Positions 1 to 11,940 of a stretch of 64,000 nucleotides of DNA are shown here, piece by piece; within the stretch, counting starts at the first letter, position 1; every line of letters begins with the position of its first letter. The stretch is from the NCBI GenBank assembly GCA_027605045.1, contig JAQFWX010000008.1, forward strand, positions 1,364,001 through 1,428,000, given 5' to 3'. The position numbers were made by a program, and so were the translations under genes. The notes below the pieces were generated by a model. The model did not search any database. It saw only the letters and a list, made by a program, of their open reading frames with translations, and was not told where the DNA came from. The stretch is from Phallus indusiatus. Its lineage: Eukaryota > Basidiomycota > Agaricomycetes > Phallales > Phallaceae.

Positions 1-287
1 CACAGATCGAATTCCAGATTGATTTCTCAGCATGGACTCAATAGACTGTCAGAAGATGCTATTTAGCTCAGCCTATAGTACGAATGGGACCACGTTACCT
101 CAACACATGCTCCACACGTCATTCCTTCTATACGCAGATCACATTTCTTGCTGTCAGATTCCGCGAGAGGCTCTGAAGGGTTATCTTCAGGTAGTGTTAC
201 AGCGCTTTTGCCTGACGACCACATTGAAGAATTAGGGAAAAAGGAAGAAAGAGTGGCAGAAAAGGGAACGGTCATGTTATCCATCAT
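1..287 (-). CDS. CCC2: Copper-transporting P-type ATPase, N-terminal part (CCC2-like)
   Basis: Only the first exon and the beginning of the second lie in the window; the gene runs off the left edge. The start is the ATG at 287-285 because the open frame above it begins with TTG codons. The first 63 residues end in a heavy-metal-associated (HMA) motif, MTCGAC, with Cys58 and Cys61 as the copper ligands. A 53-nt intron (98-46) joins this to SIESML, the usual continuation of the HMA helix. In the family these N-terminal HMA domains take Cu(I) from the Atx1 chaperone and the pump loads copper into the late Golgi for multicopper oxidases. The ATPase core (TGE, DKTG, CPC) lies outside the window, so a different heavy-metal P1B pump cannot be excluded. 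Confidence 0.82.
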
Positions 288-1014
288 CAACAACAGTCAA
301 TAGCTTCGTCAGAATTTTGGTATTAGGTGATGGCGTGTGCCTTGGAACACTAGAGAAAAGGGGGATACTGGGTGGATTATGCACTGAGCGTCAAATGCGT
401 AGACACATGCACTAATAGAGGTGCCAGATGGAACTGTCAAAAAAGATATAAAAAGAATAGAAATAGTGGATAAATAGCAATTTGAAAGTTTGTGTTAGTG
501 CCGTCAACGGTCTAAACGAGAAAGAAATGACTAAAAGGCTCAACGTGGGAAACACTGGCACTGGATACACAGCTGACGTAATAGCACGAGCCAATCTAAG
601 CGGCTTTCTTCTAAGTTGTTCAATAGTAGCCTTTTCTTCATTTTGTTCCACTGAATTCTTTGTGTATCGTTGAATGGCATTGGTCAATTGAAGCCTTGAC
701 ACTCAAGTGAGTAGAGTGTATTGAGTCGGATAAACAATTTATAATCAGGCGCGCGGATTGCGCAAAAACCTGAGCTGACACAACTCTTGCGTGCCAATAG
801 TTACATGCATAAATGCATATCTCTGCAAGATAATAGGTCAACTGGCACTCCTTGCGACTTCTAACGCATCAAGCAAATTAGAGCGACCACGCAGTACCAC
901 TTGAACTTGAAATGCCAGCCAAATAAGCGCATCAAAGCGGACTCTGAAAATCAAATCCAAAGACTTGCGTTCGTTGAAGCCCGTACTAAGTTGGCTGCTT
1001 TGTTGGAGACCATC
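288..1014. other. Divergent intergenic region, CCC2 / SFH5
   Basis: About 730 nt separate the two divergent start codons, so both promoters should lie here. The sequence is AT-rich, with an A-rich TATA-like run near 440-450. Short open frames on both strands have no recognisable protein. No RNA gene or repeat was seen. Confidence 0.5.
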
Positions 1015-2247
1015 ATGTCAACAGAAGACAACAATGTCGAGGTAATATCAGGTGCGTCGAGGCCCCGCCTTTTGAGTAAAGAACTAATATATATCTTGTT
1101 TCCCTTTAACATCGTCAGAGGAGCCGCAGAACGAACTAACAAAGAAATTCACCGAAGATGAATGGGTGGCCTTGAAAGAGTTTCGGGTGCGGTCTTTTTT
1201 TAAGCTGATATTTCCTAGCTTATCAACTCACGAAACTCACGAGATTCAAGTCAACCTTACCAGATGTATTCGCAGAAGCTTATCCGGAGAAAGAGAACGC
1301 GAGAACAACGCCAATCGTTTTATGGAACGTTCCCATAGATCCGGATAAGCCCTATGACGCACGTACTAGCGTCGTATTAATGAAATTCCTTCGCGCAAGG
1401 CTAGCCCATCCGCTTTCATTTAGGTATTTGCCAAGTAAGAACTGACAGTTGGCTTAAAACAGAAACCTCGATGTACCAGCAGCTAAAGAAATGTTAATAA
1501 ACACTCTTCGTTGGAGAGATAGCTTCAAACCAGAAGAAACTTTGAATGAGCAATTTCCTAGCGAAGTCTTTGGTAACCTTGGACATGTTTCGGGCTCGGA
1601 CAAAGAAGGACGTCCCGTGACGTAGGTCTTCCAAACTCGTTCATACTGTCTTGCCAACAGCATTCCGATCATCTTGACTTAGTTACAATCTATATGGCGC
1701 AAACCAAGACCTACAGGCGGTGTTCGGCGATACTCCTCGATTTATAAGGTTCGGTTCTAACTTTCCGTCCCTCTATCAATTTGCTTGTCTGACAGTCGGT
1801 ATGATCTCCATAGATGGAGGGTTTCTTTGATGGAGAAAGGAATTCGTCTCATAGATTTCGAAACAACTGATCAAATGCTTCAAGTCCATGATTACGAAGG
1901 CGTTTCACTATCCAGTCGAGACGCCAACTCAAAGAGAGCTGCAAGCGAAGCGACGGAAATATTCACAAATTATTATCCAGAGTTTTTGGTAGGTGGTATT
2001 CCTTGAGCGCCTTCTGGTTTCTCCAGTTCCTTACGCATTTCCAAAAAAGCATAAGAAATGGTTTGTTAATGTCCCCACTTTTATGTCTTGGTTGTTCTGG
2101 GCCTTCAAGCCATTCCTACCAGCAAAAACCTTCAGCAAGATGAGTGTCGTAGGCCATGGCGCCGATGCCATTAGTAAAGATCTCTTGCCGTATATCTCTA
2201 AAGACCAGCTACCGGAGAGATATGGTGGTGAAGCTCAAGCTTTCTGA
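1015..2247 (+). CDS. SFH5: Sec14-like CRAL-TRIO protein Sfh5
   Basis: The spliced product matches the fungal Sfh5 family. It starts MSTEDNNVEV at 1015. Exons then give EEPQNELTKK, a Sec14 N-terminal segment with LMKFLRAR, and the CRAL-TRIO lipid-binding fold with HRWRVSLMEKG, QVHDYEGVSL, SRDANSKRAA and FVNVPTFMSW. It ends in a proline/lysine-poor C-terminus with ERYGGEAQAF. At least six introns are needed; the last runs from GTAGGT after PEFL to an AAAAAG acceptor just before HKKWFVNVP. Sfh5 proteins are Sec14 homologues that act in phosphoinositide homeostasis at the ER and plasma membrane, and the yeast protein has been reported to bind heme. Which ligand this one binds cannot be read from the sequence. 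The reading frame looks intact. Confidence 0.88.
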
Positions 2248-3019
2248 CAGTTATCAGGTTAAAGAATTACAGAGCTCTCAAGTCCGTCTCATGAACCAAC
2301 CTGGCTTTGCCAATTGTGTATATAACATCATATGTATGAATTGAATACAAGTGACGACTCGTGTTGTCACGCTTGTAATTTAGATCTAGATCTCAGATCA
2401 AATTCCAGCCACCACGCAGGTTCAATTCACGCTTCATCCTGAAAGAGTCCTTGTTGTGTATAAATTTCCGAACTCTAAACCTGATTCGAGAGTGATTCTT
2501 GATAATAATCGCTTTGTTTGTCATGGCAGTGGCGACTCCAAGGGAAAATGCGTAATGCCATGTAATGAAATCACACTAAATCAAGCTAGGATGAAAGTTA
2601 GTCCACCCTAGATCTGATCCCATTTTTTTTTCTCTCCTTATCTCCGTGGTGATTAACCGTTTGTCTTTTGAACACGCACGGCGATCCTCCTCTCGGTTCT
2701 CGAACTATGTACGTAGTTGAGGTCTCATGCTCAGGGACGAATGAAGGCTTCAAGCTCTCTGAAAAAAAAAAATCGACATGGAGATATGCGATCAAATGTC
2801 ATTTGAATTGTGATTCATCTCAAACGTTTTAATTGCATCAACAAAGACGGTGAGCTCATTATTACCTATAGCCGGCGCACGAAAAAAAAAACAAAATGGC
2901 GATGTGTCAGGCTTAAAACACTAAATGACGTTCTGATATGCGGTTAACTGGGTCAGATGATCATTAAACGAGTAAAAAAAAAGTGGAGGAAGTTGATTAT
3001 CGGGAGTGTTCTGTACGAT
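2248..3019. other. Convergent intergenic region, SFH5 / RRP4
   Basis: This 770-nt interval lies between two 3' ends. It has several runs of 9-11 A (near 2762, 2881 and 2975) and no open frame with recognisable content. It probably holds the two 3' UTRs. Confidence 0.45.
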
Positions 3020-4371
3020 TCAAGAATGAGTTACGATAGCTGCAACCAAAGCTTCGGCATTATCATCTTGAAGAAGCTCTTTCGCGTCAAACTCTTGGTC
3101 TAATGCCCACTCATATGCCTCCAATAGAGCGTTGTCTGTGATGGGAATGAAATAACGAGCTAATATGCTGATGATGTTGGCGACACGAGAGATAGCTATG
3201 CGCGTAGCGGTGTCAATGACCTACAGAGAGAAAATGGACATGGAGCTTAATAATAATAATAAACAATGGGGCCCCGGGAAGCCTATACGTACATCGTTTT
3301 TGTTTGAATAGACAGCCTCGGCATCAAACCCTACCTCTCCTTCTTGCTCTTGTTCTCGAGTATGCTTGCTTACCCATATGTAACCATTGAGTCCAAGGAT
3401 AAGATCCACACCGCAAGGCAGCGAATAAAATTGTGATTTTAGCCGTCGAACAAGAATCGGAGGCACAGTCACGAGCTGACCGTTCCGTAACTTTGAACAA
3501 AAAAAAAATACGAATTAGGAATTGGGCTGCGGGATGAGACTCGGTAATACTACTCACCTTGCCAAATTTCAAGGTACGCGTATGAAGTTGCATGCTGCCA
3601 TCTGATGAGATTCCCTGAACCTCAGCGACAAGCAAATCTCCTTCTTCAAAAAAAGTTCTCATCTGAAGCTCATCGCTTTCTAATTTACGCCGCTGATTGA
3701 AAAAAAGTACGTTAATATATATTTTTATAATGGTGGTAATGGTGGGCTGTACTGTACCTGAACACCACCGGGCAAATTGACCGACGCCAAATGCAAGACG
3801 GCATCCTGGCGGGAATTCACGTCGACTTTCCATTTTCGGGGGAGAACCTTGTTATTCCCCGGTGCGATCAGCCGTTGCAGCTTGGAATAGAAGGCGATGC
3901 GCGAATGAACGTTCCTACCTCTGTGATTCTTCCGACAACCAGGTCAGCCATTTCCGGGTTGTACCTAAGTCAAAAACGGTGCATTCTCATATCAACACCG
4001 CAATAACGAAATAACGAACCTCGTTTTGATCGCTTTAACGGAGACAAGTTTATTCACTCTGTCAACTGTTCCCGCAACAGAGGCAATGACCTAAAAAAAA
4101 TATGATATAATTGGAGAAAAAAGTAACAAATTGGGCATAGCTGACTAACTAACCTGTTCATTCTCAATATAAGTTCCATGGCCACTAATGAATTTGGAAA
4201 TACATCACGAGAAAATTTCTAATCGGAAGCGGAAGCGAAAACGAACCGCATGAAGGCATAGGCAGATGTGAGTCGTTCACCCGGAGAAGAGATCTTCGCC
4301 ATTATATCGTCATCGTCTGTCTCGTCGAGGTCCATCAGAATTTCAGCTTCTACATCGGGGTGATGTTTCAT
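3020..4371 (-). CDS. RRP4: Exosome complex cap subunit Rrp4
   Basis: The spliced protein of roughly 330 residues is a clear Rrp4/EXOSC2. It starts MKHHPDVEAEI at 4371 with an acidic stretch. Next come GHGTYIENEQ and the S1 RNA-binding domain (VNKLVSVKAIKTRYNPE, VGRITEV, then RRKLESDELQMRTFFEEGD and MQLHTRTLKFGK). A KH-type segment follows (PPILVRRLKSQFYSLPCGVD, LGLNGYIWVSKH), and then a helical C-terminus ending ALVAAIVTHS. Rrp4 sits on the RNase PH ring with Rrp40 and Csl4 and guides RNA into the exosome in nucleus and cytoplasm. Several short introns (about 50-75 nt) break the frame. One of them separates the NAEMADL-type S1 segment near 3960 from the preceding exon. Nothing looks broken. 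Confidence 0.93.
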
Positions 4372-4880
4372 GGTAGAACTAACGTGCTGGGAACGAGGTG
4401 GGAAAGATGAAATTTTAAACATTATGAGATGCAGTAGCAATGATTGTCTTCAGTCAAAGTTCCCGACCACTAGAGATACGGGGTGTCACCGTAGGTCCGT
4501 AAAAGATCTGGAAGAGCCACGTGAACAACCACTAATCAATTTACGTAAGCCGCTTACGCAAAATTAGAAAAAGAAAGAAAAAAAGCAAATTCTGGTTGTT
4601 TCCTCCTCGGCCGGGGAAAAATGCTGCTAAATCGTTTGCAATTTAATCGAAGATACAGGAATTTTTCCTCAAAGAGCTTGTTTTAATTGATGCGCATGTT
4701 GTCAACCACGTATTACATACTCATCCGCAGTCCGTTGACCGTATCTTTACAAAAAAAGCATCGAAGTGTACAAGCATACAGAATCAAAGAAAATGCAATA
4801 AAAAAAACATAAGTGAGCATTCCATGCAGCGGACGGAGGATGAATGAAGGCAAACGTGTTTGAATTAAATTAATACAATC
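4372..4880. other. Intergenic region upstream of RRP4
   Basis: About 510 nt between the RRP4 start and the 3' end of the MYND gene on the same strand. It should hold the RRP4 promoter and the MYND 3' UTR. A-rich runs lie near 4565-4585 and 4797-4810. No gene or RNA was recognised. Confidence 0.45.
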
Positions 4881-5542
4881 TTAATTATACCCCAGAAAAT
4901 ATGCCGATAACGCTGGTAAGTCATTGAGAGATGCATCTGCGTAGCACTGTCGACGGGTACCAGAGTATTTGAGTACGACAACAGCTCCGTGCCATGGCCG
5001 CGGAGCTTGGCCCGATGTTATTCTGTAGACAGAACGATTAATGGGATGCGACCGCGACAGTGCTTCGGCGTCGTAGTAAACTTGAAGGGGAAAGCGTAGC
5101 GATTCTTGGTTGAGTCCTTGGGTCAATGTGAGACTGGACGGTCGACCATGGGGAAACCATCCTTCAATAATAGGACTAGGACACGGTCCTACTGATAAGT
5201 CTGCTGGCGGTATACATTCAACCGAGATAAGGCGCGGTTTTTCCTCGTTTACTGGGAAATAGATTGCGGTGACTGAGATAGTTTGGTTGGGATTTGCGGT
5301 GACAGCAAACTGATGAGGGTGTTGAGCGGCGGCGGCGGCAGGTCTACACGCTCTTTTGTGTACGGCCCAGTCCTAAGAACGACAGGTGTCTCAGAAAGAA
5401 TGCGGATATATATAGAGGTGAATTCACTTACGCTTTGCAAGTGTTCGGCGCTGCAGTACCACACTTGTTGACAGCGACTACACCAATATGAGGTGGGTTC
5501 ATAGCAAACAGCGCAGCGAGGAGTGTCGATTGTTGAGGGCAT
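4881..5542 (-). CDS. MYND zinc-finger protein
   Basis: Two exons (5542-5432 and 5372-4881) joined by a 59-nt intron give a protein of about 200 residues. Residues 10-45 form a MYND finger: CAVC, then WCSRCQQVWYCS, then HLQSDWAVHKRAC, the last Cys being supplied after the splice. The rest is an uncharacterised domain ending in RQCYADASLNDLPALSAYF. MYND fingers bind proline-rich peptides and are often found in transcriptional regulators. No SET or other catalytic domain is present, so this is not a SMYD methyltransferase. The C-terminal part looks like that of small MYND proteins of unknown role in basidiomycetes; that comparison is from memory. Start is the only ATG upstream of the finger. Confidence 0.8.
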
Positions 5543-6426
5543 TAGAAGTAAAGGTAATGGGAGTAGATTAAAGGATGGTTATATACCTAATCCAAAGTCC
5601 AACGAATCAACAGCGTGGTACAGTTAAACCCAATGCACGTGAAGTTTATAGGTTCCTCGTAGGGCCGAGCTCCTAACGCACAGCAATAAGTCATAAGTCC
5701 GATCTCCTTGATTGTCCTCATTCAACATACCGTGGGTATAGTCAATCCAGGCGATCGGAGAAGTCTTTTGGACTACCGTTAAGATCTGGCCAACTTGCAA
5801 AAACCTCCAAGGTCTGTTTTTTCTTGAAGATGAAAAAAATTCTATTAGACCTGGCGAATTATTAAGGAAAAAAAGTGTTGACTCACTGCCAGACAAACTA
5901 TGGAGGAGACTTTATTTGTTGGTTAACTAAAAGCTAATAATAAACTAATAATTATCGGTGGGTCTTGGCAGTCGTTCATGCCGTATTTCCTTCAATCTCC
6001 CAACACTTGCAGGCACTTGTCGAGAAAACGCTAAAAATTTCAAAACATTCTTTTCACTAATTTATTTCCATCTCTGACGAGGGCAGGGATTAGTACTGGC
6101 AATGACAACGTAGCCTGGCGGACATGGCAGGCCGAGCCTGTATGCTGTAGGTGGGTGGGGACCGTAATCGGTAATAACGCTAAGTCTCGGTAATATTAAT
6201 GTCTGGACTTCGCTGGCATTACAAATATTTGAGCACTTGAAAAATGGAGCACAAAAACATAGACACGTAGTTGAAAGACAAGGAGTGTTGTTGGCAAGAA
6301 ATGTGGCAGATTAGTTATTTGATAGACAGATGGGCGCTTGTTTCTCAGAAGGACACATAAGCGTCAACAACGCCACACACTCAGAATTGAGCAGAACTCA
6401 CCTTCCCGCCAGCGTATTCATCCATA
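5543..6426. other. Divergent intergenic region, MYND gene / Y14
   Basis: About 880 nt between divergent starts. On the minus strand an open stretch at 5896-5624 begins with TTG rather than ATG and has a GTGAGT donor and CAG acceptor close together, so it may be a transcribed leader or a non-coding exon. I cannot support a protein gene here. Confidence 0.35.
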
Positions 6427-7167
6427 ATGTCTGACAACGATGAAATGAATATTGACGAGGGTGAGTCATGTGCGTTACGCGTGAGATGCATTTAAAGATG
6501 AGATTCTTCAATAAACAGGGAACGGTGCCGTTCGTCGCAGAGGAAGAGGATTTCGAAACAATGGTTCGTAGTCATCTCAATCTTGACCATGAGGTCACGC
6601 TCAGTTCGCTTTTTTTAGGTGGAAATGATACTATGGACGTAGCAGAGCCAACATTCGATAGACTCGAATCAGCCCATGCGGGAGATACTGGAAAAGCCGC
6701 AAGATGTAAGCAGCTATTCATTCTCCCTTTCCTCCGCCAATATCTTACGTACTGCATTTACAGCCGTTGAAGGATGGATTGTTATTGTTACTGGTGTACA
6801 TGAAGAAGCTACAGAAGAAGATCTCCAAGATCGATTTGGCGAATTCGGCGAAATAAAAAATTTGCATCTCAATCTAGATCGACGTACAGGTTATGTCAAA
6901 GTAAGTCGAACTTTTTTTTTTCAACATTTTTTCACTCATATCTTTCTTCCTATATTCTGTACTTTCTTTCAGGGTTACGCACTAGTTGAATACGAAACAC
7001 ACGAGGAGGCAAAAACCGCGATTGATAAGACTTCTGGAACCACGCTGTTAGAACAGGAATTGCAATGCGACTTCGCGTTTATAAGACCGCCTCCTTCGGG
7101 TCCTAAAGGTCGCAGTAACAGACAAGGTCGTAATCGTAGTGCAAGCCCTGGAGCCGGAAGAAGATAA
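6427..7167 (+). CDS. RBM8A: Exon junction complex RNA-binding protein Y14 (RBM8A)
   Basis: A spliced protein of roughly 185 residues matches Y14/Tsunagi. It starts [11 protein letters not shown], followed by an acidic N-terminal tail. A single RRM follows: [52 protein letters not shown] and [12 protein letters not shown]. The C-terminus is Arg/Ser-rich ([12 protein letters not shown]). RNP2 is the WIVIVTG segment and RNP1 is GYVKGYALV, split by an intron at about 6901-6972. Y14 dimerises with Mago and joins eIF4A3 on spliced mRNA, which suits a genome with this many introns. In the wider family Y14 uses its RRM for Mago binding rather than RNA. Mago is not in the window. Confidence 0.93.
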
Positions 7168-7464
7168 AACTCTCGAGACGTATATTGTATATCTCAAAAT
7201 TGCGAGGGGACATCATAATTCCTTTCCTACACCTTACACACTGTCTTACTTACCTTGTAGTTGTTTTTATTGTTGTCATAAAGCTTTTACATTAATATAA
7301 AAATATATATGAATGTGTGCGTTATCAACCAAACATCATCTGTTTCGTCTATCATTCCTTGCTCGATTCAACGGCTTATGTAAGGAAACTGTTCTCCGAC
7401 GCGCTGTTCTCACTCGCCTTTTGTATCAACGCGTGCTATTTGCAGACAACATCGTGATATCCTG

Positions 7465-8631
7465 ATGCCTAAATCCTCGTCCAAAGAAATTGTAGAAGAT
7501 AGTGAAGAGGAACAGGTTAAAACCAGTCGCAAATCCAAAAACAAGACGCGAGGTTCTCGGGCTGACACGGAGGAAGAAGAAAAAAGGAAGGATGACAACA
7601 ACAGCGACGAAGACGAAGTTATGAACGAGAAGGAGACTGAAGAAGACAAAAATGGCGAGGATGAAGGTGAAAATGGTGAAGAGTACGAGATTGAATCTAT
7701 CATAAAAGCCCAAGCTGCCGTATTCGAAGGAGTATGTTTTAGCTCTCGGCAACTTGGCTATTAACTGACGCGCACATAAAATTATAGGGTAAATTAGGGT
7801 ATCTAGTAAGGTGGAAAGGCTACGGTGAAGAACACGATTCGTGGGTGACGGAATCCGATGCAGAGTTGGTGGCATGTTCAATCTCGCTTCGAAAGTTTCT
7901 AACCTACTCCTTTAGAAACGCGGGAGAGCTCATCGACCAGTATTGGCGTAAACAAAAGAAAACTCCTCGAGAGTTTCTTCAGAGCGCGAAAGCACGGGGA
8001 CGCCCCCGCAAATCAGATGAGAAGGTGTCTTCTGGGCAAAAGCGGAAGAAAAGCGATGGTACTGTACGGAAAAAGGCCGCCGCAAAAGGAAGTGACGATG
8101 ACGACGAAGGAGCTGAGAAAGCAGAGGACGACGAGATTGAGGAGATTGAGGAGATAGACAAGCCATCCAAACCCGCGAAGAGAGCAAAGACATCGAGGAC
8201 CACCTCTGCTAAGAAAGCCCGTGCTGAGAACGGGGCTTCTGAGCTCTCAAAACAAACCTCACCAGAAGCGGAAGATTCTCGTCCTGCTTCAGACTATCGT
8301 CCTGCAGACGAAGAACTTGCATTTAAAAAGTCTTGGGAGAAAATTGTTAAAACTATCGACACCATCGAGAACTTTGACGGAGACCTGAAGGTTTTCTTTA
8401 CGATGTAAGTTGATAACAGATAGTTCGTCACTTCGAGCTTATATTTCGATTTATTTGATCAAAGGAATAATGGCGACAAGGTCTTTGCAAGCTCGCCTGA
8501 CTGCAGGGAACGTTTTCCCCAGAAGGTGCGAGTTTCCTCGCTACCGTCAAATTGAAGTCACTGACAGTGTATTATCGTGATAGCTACTCCAATTCTATGA
8601 GGCGAATCTTCGATGGCGGGAATTAGATTAG
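7465..8631 (+). CDS. HP1-like chromo / chromo-shadow protein
   Basis: The protein begins with a highly acidic and basic region (residues 1-70). The chromodomain follows: EYEIESIIKA at about 73, then KLGYLVRWKGYGEEHDSWV and ESDAENAGELIDQYW. The aromatic cage residues Y, W and W are present. A linker carries an AT-hook-like RGRPRK and long Lys/Glu tracts. The C-terminus (WEKIVKTIDTIENFDGDLKVFF, then LLQFYEANLRWRELD) is a chromo-shadow domain. HP1 proteins bind methylated H3K9 and dimerise through the shadow domain to build heterochromatin. Introns at about 7731-7787, 7865-7915, 8409-8464 and near 8527-8583 are inferred. The 7865-7915 intron is 51 nt and has no in-frame stop. Stop codon is TAG at 8629-8631. 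Confidence 0.9.
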
Positions 8632-8919
8632 CATCGCGTCTTTGTGTCTTTTTTCTGTCTCTATAGGTGTTTACATTAGTACTACAAGCATGCGCCTAGG
8701 CTGTTGTATTCCATTATTTTGTTATCTTATCTTTTTGCTACTTTGTGACTGTATATATCTCAAAACAAATAAAACAGGAAAACATTCGTACCTAGGACAT
8801 CAATAAGTAACATATGTACTTACTAGTAGAGTGGCGTTGATTCCAAGGCTTTGCCACTGTCAAGTTATTAGTAATCGAGTGATCTTGCGTGGGCGCGACC
8901 ACTGCGCTCGTCACAAGCG

Positions 8920-11525
8920 ATGGATCCCTGGAATACTAATGCATGGTCAACAGACGAGAACGAAGAAATCCCAGACCAGCTAGCTCCCAAGTGGGAGGTG
9001 CCTTTGGAGGACACCGACCAACCAACAAGTGCCCCAATTGTTGACCTCCCGTCCTGGTCCGTCGCTTCCGACTCCGTTTGGAATACAGGAAACGATGTCT
9101 GGACGAGCGCCGATGACAATGCGAGCAATGGTGAGCCATCCTGGAATCAAGACTGGAAAACTGAAGCAACCAGTCATACCTCTCAACTCGTTGAGCCAAA
9201 TGCCAAGTCTCCGGAAGTGGAAGCTGCGGTTCGACCTGCTTTGCCTACACCTCCCTCGTCCCCTCCTACGCCTTCAATTTCACTACCTGTGCCTGTAAAA
9301 GAACCTGTAGTAGTTACGGACACCGTTCTAGAAGTTCTGGAACCTTTGGAGGCAGTGGAGACACCCGATCCTTTTGGCTCATTTGAATCCGCCCAAGGAA
9401 CACCTGTCGTTCTCTCTACGAATAATGATTTATCTTGGCCAACAGACCTCGCCTTCGAAACGGGGCATTCGCTTGATGAACCATGGAAATCAAGCTGGGA
9501 TTCACCCGCTGACAATTCTTCTCCAACAATGACAGCCCCAGAAGACGATTGGGAGGCTGCACAGGAAGCTCAAAGAAAACTTAACCAGAAGATAGTATGT
9601 TTTCAGTTATGGTTTCTGTCGCAAATCTTCTTAAAAACTCCAGCCTCAAGAGCGTTTGAAGTCAATCATTTCTCAATGGGAAGACATCGCTCAACAGCAT
9701 TATTCAAATTATAAGATGCCAGAAGGGCAGGACTATTCGTGGCGCAAAGGTCTTGACAACGTTGATGGATTGTAAGTTGTCGTGACTGCTCATTTATTAT
9801 TATTACAACATTGATTCAAATAAAAGACTGGAGCGTGTTGATAATCTTGTTCCTTCAACCTATTTTACGATTCCTACTCCATTCCCTCAGTCGGAAATTG
9901 CCAAAGCTGTCAAGAATGCCCTACGGCTTACTCGCTCTTGTTCATTGTCACAATCAAGCCCCATGGGCCATTTTTTCGCGTTGAAAGGTTCGTCAGAATG
10001 GGAAGATCTAGTGAAGATGCAAGGCTCGGCTGCTAAAGACGAGTGGGGTTGGGACCTGAAGCAGGGCAAGGAAGAAGTCTCGGACCCTCAGGAGTCAGTA
10101 AAGGGTCCAGAGAGAAGAAGTGGCTTTCTTTCATTTTGGAAACGTCGGACTCCTTCTGAAAGTTCGACTGTTGCTGCTGCTGCCATTGGTGGTACCGCTG
10201 TGACCGCACCTAGCGTTCAGCAAGAGTCCTCTCAGGCAGAGAAGAAAGAGAAAGAGAAGGTACAGACGCAAACTCAACCCTCTACACCGACATTACCACT
10301 ACGATCTAGCCTCGAAAATCCACCCTCGACCCTTTTACCATCGAAAGCTGTCCTGGAGTCCGATACTACCGCTTCCCTTACCGAAAGTCGGACATCTGAT
10401 GTTGAGTCGCAGCAGGTACAGCCCTCTGTTGTTTCCCGTTTTTTGAACCGCCTCTCCCGCCGACCATCATCCGTGATAGTTGAAGTGGCGGAATCGCCTT
10501 CACCATCCCAAATTGCACTGTCCGTAGACGACCTAGCGTTTCTGTCCGACATCGAGACTCAACCCACGCTCACTTCGGATCTCTTGATACCTACTTCTTT
10601 GACCTCGACAAATCCACTCAAAGAAACGACGTCATCGAACACGAGGAGCACACTTATCGCACAATCAAAATCTCCTTTGCTGCCTCCACCGCCTTCCTCC
10701 TCCTCGCGTGTCACTCCTCCTATCAAACACTCGGACATCGTTGATCTCTTCAGTGATGATCCTTTCGGCTCGTCCTCCGTAGATCAGACACTATATCTAG
10801 AACAAACCAGCCCCTTCAAGGAGAAACCATCATCCCTTTTGCGGCCGCAACCACCAACGTCCCTTGATTTGTTCTTAGCTTCATCTTCTCGTTCAGACGC
10901 ATCTCTTTTGCCAGAAACCCACCCTCGTGTCTCCCAATCTGTATCAACAATTCTCCCACCGCCTCCCCCATCACGATTCGGTGTATCGAGACCGTCCTCG
11001 TCTGCTTCTAAACTCGACTCCTCGGACTTTGATGATTTTGATGATTTCGTATCCAGTGGTCCATCACACCCTATCAAAAATCATCTTAATGATGGCGACA
11101 ACTCTGCCATGGCGGACTTTGGGGATTTCGTGTCCACCTCGCATCATAGACCCTCCGAACCCGATCCTTTCCCTCAACCTAAAAGTTACGCGAAGAATGT
11201 AGATCGCCGGACCACAGCGTCCGTGAATATTCCAATTTTGAAACCTCCGCCAACATTTATGGCTAGCCGTCTTGAATTGAATGAAGCCCTCGGGACCGAA
11301 ATTTCGCCCCTTCCTCTTCCGATGGGAAACTCTCGACCCCTGGGACAACAAACCTCAAAACCTCTTCCACGTTCTCCGCCAAGACAACCGGTACAAACAT
11401 TTGACCTTTTTTCAGCTACAAAGGCACCATCATCGAGGGGATCAACTCCAAGACCAGAATCTACGTCTACAGCTAAGAAGTCTGGCTTGTCAGCTCAGGA
11501 CTTGTCTTTCTTTGAAGGTCTATAG
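8920..11525 (+). CDS. Acidic, disordered protein with DFxDF motifs, possible clathrin/AP-1 accessory factor
   Basis: I do not recognise a named orthologue. Three exons (to about 9597, about 9650-9771 and about 9828-11525) give a protein of about 825 residues. The N-terminal third is acidic with repeated short W motifs (DPWNTNAW, PSWSV, WNTG, DDWEAA). A folded-looking conserved core follows (RLKSIISQWEDIAQQHY, ERVDNLVPSTYFTIPTPFP, GHFFALKGSSEWEDLV). The rest is Ser/Pro-rich and disordered. Near the end are DFDDFDDFV and DFGDFV, and the protein also has DDPFGS and DPFGSFES. DFxDF/DFGxF peptides bind the AP-1 gamma-ear in aftiphilin and synergin, and DPF binds AP-2. A role in clathrin-mediated trafficking is therefore an inference from motifs only. 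Confidence 0.72.
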
Positions 11526-11940
11526 TCCTGGTTACATATTTCGTCATTACCTCCACCTGCATCACCATAACATTTATTATTATTGTTACAACATGACTCT
11601 TTCTTTTCTCCAGAGTTATTGGTCCGTTCGGAGAGCCGAATTTAGATAGCATTCATACATAAGATCTCAACTCTCTGTCCAAGATCTAACACACCCAAAA
11701 CGGCAGTGCATCGCTCTCCGAAGGATTGGATGCAGACCACGATGGGATCGTATTTTTGGGGACTATGCAATCTGTGAATTCTCAAGCCATATTTTAGTTT
11801 TGATATGTTATCGATAGCTTGGAATAATCATAAATTAATTTGGAATTCCCCCCGAGTTGGATCTACATACTTGCATACTACTGATGCGACTTCCAACTTG
11901 AAAAGCGTGTGAGAAATTTACAGTCGACCAACCCAACAAC
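11526..11940. other. Intergenic region upstream of the TAP-like hydrolase
   Basis: About 415 nt between two genes on the plus strand. It should hold the 3' UTR of the DFxDF gene and the promoter of the hydrolase. No gene or RNA was recognised. Confidence 0.4.

Noticed and set aside
2598..2795. Minus-strand open frame between SFH5 and RRP4
   Set aside because: Low-complexity ends and A/T runs; it lies in the convergent 3' region with no recognisable product.
7410..8203. Long Ser/Phe-rich minus-strand open frames opposite the HP1 gene
   Set aside because: They are the antisense of Lys/Glu-rich coding sequence and have no independent support.
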